Positions 6,601 through 7,969 of a DNA stretch of 7,969 bases are shown piece by piece. Location: positions 1-7,969 of the forward strand of contig JAHFFF010000075.1 in NCBI GenBank assembly GCA_023248095.1. The letters are read 5' to 3'. This DNA comes from Candidatus Omnitrophota bacterium. GTDB taxonomy: Bacteria; Omnitrophota; Gorgyraeia; 1-14-0-20-64-10. The stretch's first letter is position 1; each line of letters opens with the position of its first letter. The notes under the pieces are model-generated. The model was not told the DNA's origin, ran no database searches, and saw only the letters and a list, made by a program, of their open reading frames with translations. The translations under genes and the position numbers were made by a program.

Positions 6601-7670
6601 TTCCATTCCATCTTCCAGAGGTTGGGCCTTATTTGAAAAGAGAGCAACCCGCCGTTATCGGCCAGAGCCAGTTCCGCTGTGCCGGCGATGGACTCTCTCT
6701 CATTGATTTCCTTATTCTCCTGCAGAATCCGCACGGACTGAACCCCCCCCGCCAGACCGATCAGTTCCAGGAGATCCAGGAACTCCACTCTGCCCTCTTC
6801 CGATTGCTTGAAGCCCCGGCTGGGCTGAAGGACCCCGAGAGTCGAGCCATCTTTCTCGAGCAACTTGAGCGACCAGCGGCTCAGATCGACGATGAGCCGC
6901 CGTTCCCCTTCAGCGACACCCATGGACAGCCCATAACCCCCGGGCGTCTTCCGCTCCAACGTCATCAGGGGAACGGCCCGCTCCGCGTTGATCACCTTCA
7001 AACGCTGGCGCAGGAGCTTTGGATAATGGCTGGTCCGGATCCGGATGGGATCTAACCCATGCTGCTTTCGCCATTGGTTCTCTTTCTCGATGAATGCCAA
7101 ATGACGGAATTGACCGTTGAGATACAGGGTCTGCTTGACCAGCTTGGCTCCCCTGACCAGTTGAACGACGGTCAAAGTCACCGTCCGCCGGGACCGCAAG
7201 CTTTCCAAGTAGCGCCGAATAGATCCCTCTACATCCCGATTCGATACGCGGACTCGATTGAGCTTCCGGGGCGGTACCAGACTGAATTTCCGTCCTTCTT
7301 CACGACCGACGTTGGCCTTGTTGAACTCTTCCTGCACAGGCGACAGGTTGTCCCGCACGCTGGCTTCGGAGAAATAAAACCCTTTCCTCTCGCCCAGTCG
7401 TTTAATCTCGGAAACGGTGAGCCTGCCACCCCCGGGATTCTCCACAAAATAGAGTTGGAGAAACGCGAGTATCTGGGTCCTCGCCGTAGGCCGGCGGACA
7501 GCTTTCAGACTCTTCTCCATCTCCTCCAAACCGGCCCCCTCCTGGCCGGTCATGGGGCGCAAGGCCAGCGCTGGCACAGGCAGGGCGAGGCTGAGGATTA
7601 GGAAAAGTGTGAACATTTGCCGGGAAAAAAGACCCGGCCTCTGTTCGTTATGCGTCCGGGAAGTTTTCAT
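3603..7670 (-). CDS. Large exported multidomain protein with signal peptide, winged-helix-like segments, beta repeats and two HEAT-like domains; function unknown
   Basis: I do not recognise this 1355-residue protein as a named family. It opens with a basic n-region (residues 1-18), a hydrophobic core (19-33) and an A34-L35-A36 cleavage site, after which the mature protein begins LRPM. Residues 62-135 and 146-232 each look like a winged-helix or helix-turn-helix unit. Residues about 240-660 hold degenerate beta-rich repeats. The best pair is 296-358 and 456-519, each ending in a W-x3-W motif. HEAT-like helical domains lie at 720-836 and 1052-1163, and a Pro/Thr-rich linker at about 840-882 separates the halves. 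Residues 1195-1355 are alpha/beta in character. There is no second transmembrane segment, so it is probably periplasmic or secreted. I choose M1 (7670) over M19 because M19 would remove the charged n-region. A promoter lies at 7700-7728. It is convergent with lpxB and overlaps it by 10 bp. Domain calls are by eye; the frame itself is certain. Confidence 0.9.
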   Translation of the reverse strand: MKTSRTHNEQRPGLFSRQMFTLFLILSLALPVPALALRPMTGQEGAGLEEMEKSLKAVRRPTARTQILAFLQLYFVENPGGGRLTVSEIKRLGERKGFYFSEASVRDNLSPVQEEFNKANVGREEGRKFSLVPPRKLNRVRVSNRDVEGSIRRYLESLRSRRTVTLTVVQLVRGAKLVKQTLYLNGQFRHLAFIEKENQWRKQHGLDPIRIRTSHYPKLLRQRLKVINAERAVPLMTLERKTPGGYGLSMGVAEGERRLIVDLSRWSLKLLEKDGSTLGVLQPSRGFKQSEEGRVEFLDLLELIGLAGGVQSVRILQENKEINERESIAGTAELALADNGGLLSFQIRPNLWKMEWKASPGAAGLEEDEEFLGQVRKWAEKAQTLPGEGVVNIQKDSGQSFRLAVRVPSTGQQVVLDLRSGLVLLYQAPVPNREPEIEGFLSAGPEFKWTEASKEDLLSILDRIARSGGIAEVGINPGLIADHYTEPETVTGIVNLKLQDRSQVQIRVREGPWNLQWQEPLVQQEVGPRTIPLLPEEQISYGELLHHLDPALLLYDRSHPYKFFEEGGIQILRTEEGGNHEFGFRVILPKDQWRGNELVSMTGEALHPGRESQVLLTRYEGMPPSEVLFYLDVDDRLHLSMEGVPEGELSHALSLLIQGIAKLMPPKVQVLQQGGETVAELRDMIRLNLDSGKVPADPVAYRGRFQAIWPLLSHPDGSSLDLLLEMLNPTSDLWETAYTIRQAIVKGLADRHESVQKFTEEQRTQVIRPALSSLLISSARNGQDPNEDVRWTAVQALVRLTPRGKEDETIPILEMVRDHDSSQFVQGVASEGIRRLTLQQEPGAPVSPMRVLSGPSADFPLAQPLQTTDTQAPVRPSEVGADRNRTLFGLLWSLWNRSVEMEIPFEKYLAEYLEQEPLKSIRLIDDVWMQNGDFKRIELDRSSLDNGAGIFTAFLPEGHWDSGRLDKFLQEVGADGQVPRGGQLSPEIRVKRADGSEEIFQIVAIPDHGLLIQAKRGSSRDFLKILPGLLDVAIRVSGRGTVSVQRAARSTQELLQLLSEADLRARREAIQEIAVRYVQGSVSEEDRLRVLSSVWVLLTRPGYQDSEGRDPEAGVRLVALQALGLLTRSVERELAQGMVVVEHVSEHDQSEPVKDAADKLFNVFQELRAQVPLDFHWLSGDQEEVRRTFGIERGQEVLFIPTDAVDEIPELTGVFLHADLYALAAALPKMQIIPLMVPGQGREREAKDRSRGMLQGARPNDLVIFNSRHVRLESVKEWLPQGWSPEDLKTPVLIVGEELAGRLLPIPMRKEFEQVVMRRLALLRAVAAQLRRPLMASRVEFDVEFEGQKGLAFYL
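4182..4517 (-). repeat. HEAT-like helical domain, copy 2 (residues 1052-1163 of the large exported protein)
   Basis: The core is DPEAGVRLVALQALGLLT (1110-1127). A preceding helix, ELLQLLSEADLRARREAI (1053-1070), resembles DLLLEMLNP (721-729) of copy 1. The matching order of helices indicates an internal duplication of a domain of roughly 110-115 residues. Confidence 0.65.
5163..5513 (-). repeat. HEAT-like helical domain, copy 1 (residues 720-836 of the large exported protein)
   Basis: Amphipathic helices in pairs follow the HEAT pattern. The core is DPNEDVRWTAVQALVRLT (784-801), with the D-x-x-V-R...A-x-x-A-L signature of such repeats. It aligns with residues 1110-1127 at 10 of 18 identities without gaps. 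Confidence 0.65.
6114..6305 (-). repeat. Beta-rich protein repeat, copy B (residues 456-519 of the large exported protein)
   Basis: This is the partner of residues 296-358, with the same helix, double-glycine turn, strand order and W-x3-W ending. The stretches at about 370-430, 540-600 and 960-1017 follow a similar helix-then-strands rhythm and may be weaker copies, but I could not align them confidently. Confidence 0.6.
6597..6785 (-). repeat. Beta-rich protein repeat, copy A (residues 296-358 of the large exported protein)
   Basis: The unit runs as a helix ending in GG (DLLELIGLAGG, 299-309), then beta strands, then WKMEW (352-356). It aligns with residues 456-519 of the same protein, where the helix ends SGG (467-469) and the last strand holds WNLQW (513-517). 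The offset stays at 160-161 residues throughout. Similarity is seen only in the protein, not the DNA, so the duplication is old. Confidence 0.6.
6743..6750. repeat. Eight-base C/G homopolymer inside the large exported gene
   Basis: On the coding (minus) strand this is a run of eight G within GCG GGG GGG GTT (residues 307-310, AGGV). It is the longest G tract in the window. Gain or loss of one base would shift the frame and truncate the protein at about residue 310 of 1355. Confidence 0.8.
7619..7638 (-). other. Hairpin in the 5' coding region of the large exported gene
   Basis: A perfect 6-bp stem, GCCGGG paired with CCCGGC, encloses an 8-nt loop (TCTTTTTT in the mRNA sense). It lies about 32 nt inside the reading frame, over codons 11-17, just before the hydrophobic core of the signal peptide. 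It is too far inside to block the start codon directly. A role is not demonstrated. Confidence 0.45.
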
Positions 7671-7699
7671 AACCGATTGTCGGAGCTTCTGTTACTTAA

Positions 7700-7728
7700 A
7701 GTATATCCTGTTGCGGCGGATTTGTCCA
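7700..7728 (-). promoter_or_regulatory. Predicted sigma70-type promoter of the large exported gene
   Basis: On the minus strand, TGGACA (7728-7723, 5 of 6 matches) and TATACT (7705-7700, 5 of 6 matches) are separated by exactly 17 bp. Transcription would start near 7693, giving a 5' leader of about 23 nt with no clear Shine-Dalgarno sequence. The -10 is identical to that of the oxidoreductase-lpxB promoter. The rest of the intergenic region (7671-7789) holds only an 8-bp palindrome, ACTATAGT, at 7740-7747. I see no terminator for the upstream gene. Confidence 0.65.
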
Positions 7729-7789
7729 TAGAATATCTGACTATAGTATCTACTTACTTTTTGGAGAATACCGAGGGTAAGGAGCAGGC

Positions 7790-7969
7790 CTAGTCGTGGT
7801 CCCAGAAGCGGCCCTCGCCGTTACGCACAGCCAGGGTGATGAGCATCCAACCGGTGGAGGCCACGGACTCCAGGTCGGAGAAGGTGTCCCCGCTGGAGTT
7901 GGTGTAGCGGGGCATGGAATAAGGCAGCGCACTGTGCCATCGTCCTTGGGAGATCCAGGTGGTCTGCAG
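7790..7969 (-). CDS. C-terminal 59 residues of an unrecognised protein (5' end outside window)
   Basis: The frame is open from the window edge to a TAG at 7792-7790 and translates to a natural-looking protein tail. It contains QGRWHSALPYSM, SGDTFSDLESVASTGW and MLITLAVRNGEGRFWDHD. Aromatic and acidic residues and a helix-like TGWMLITLAV segment are balanced. The competing frame at 7750-7932 is instead a Pro/Ser/Thr-rich run typical of an out-of-frame shadow. The start and most of the gene lie outside the window. It is on the same strand as the large exported gene, 119 bp upstream of it. The TGWxLxxLA pattern recalls repeats in alpha/alpha-barrel enzymes, but this is too short to assign a function. 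Confidence 0.65.
   Translation of the reverse strand: MQTTWISQGRWHSALPYSMPRYTNSSGDTFSDLESVASTGWMLITLAVRNGEGRFWDHD

Noticed and set aside
6474..7601. Plus-strand open frames of 193 and 180 residues
   Set aside because: They lie opposite the large exported gene in GC-rich DNA where stop codons are rare. Their products are low in natural patterning and have no ribosome sites.
7740..7747. ACTATAGT palindrome as a second promoter
   Set aside because: It contains a TATAGT hexamer, but no -35-like sequence stands at a proper distance on the minus strand, and the promoter at 7700-7728 is much better.
7750..7932. 60-residue minus-strand frame with an ATG
   Set aside because: The product is a Pro/Ser/Thr-rich run typical of a shifted frame, and the overlapping frame at 7790-7969 is open to the window edge with normal composition.

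Overview
The window comes from a GC-rich bacterium with a lipid A outer membrane. It carries two lipid A genes in full or in part (lpxB and an MsbA-type flippase) and a GnnA-like sugar-nucleotide dehydrogenase that directly precedes lpxB. It also carries a 1355-residue exported protein whose signal peptide ends in an ...ALALRP... junction. From memory, that junction is frequent in large exported proteins of Candidatus Omnitrophota (OP3) and relatives, so I favour an uncultured lineage of that kind. No rRNA or other taxonomic marker is present, and this assignment is inference.

Layout, left to right. (1) Bases 1-1490, minus strand: an MsbA-like ABC exporter, cut by the window edge inside the ABC signature motif. 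(2) Bases 1491-1528: a 38-bp divergent intergenic region that looks like two fully overlapping, near-symmetric promoters sharing a 10-bp palindrome. Both predicted transcription starts lie only about 4 nt from the start codons. (3) Bases 1529-2455 and 2458-3612, plus strand: a two-gene operon of a Gfo/Idh/MocA oxidoreductase and lpxB, 2 nt apart. (4) Bases 3603-7670, minus strand: the 1355-aa exported protein, convergent with lpxB and overlapping its end by 10 bp. (5) Bases 7671-7789: an intergenic region with a good minus-strand promoter. (6) Bases 7790-7969, minus strand: the last 59 codons of an unrecognised gene.

How the genes fit together. LpxB makes the lipid A disaccharide and MsbA flips the finished core lipid A across the inner membrane. 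The oxidoreductase probably either prepares an altered UDP-GlcNAc for 3-amino lipid A (the GnnA role) or acts on a related nucleotide sugar. The divergent promoter pair would tie export and synthesis to the same 38 bp of DNA. The large exported protein is not obviously part of this pathway. It has a signal peptide, two winged-helix-like segments, a set of degenerate beta-rich repeats, two copies of a HEAT-like helical domain and an alpha/beta C-terminal region. It is the least explained object in the window.

No tRNA, rRNA, CRISPR array, insertion sequence or convincing intrinsic terminator was found. None of the four genes whose starts are visible has a clear Shine-Dalgarno sequence.
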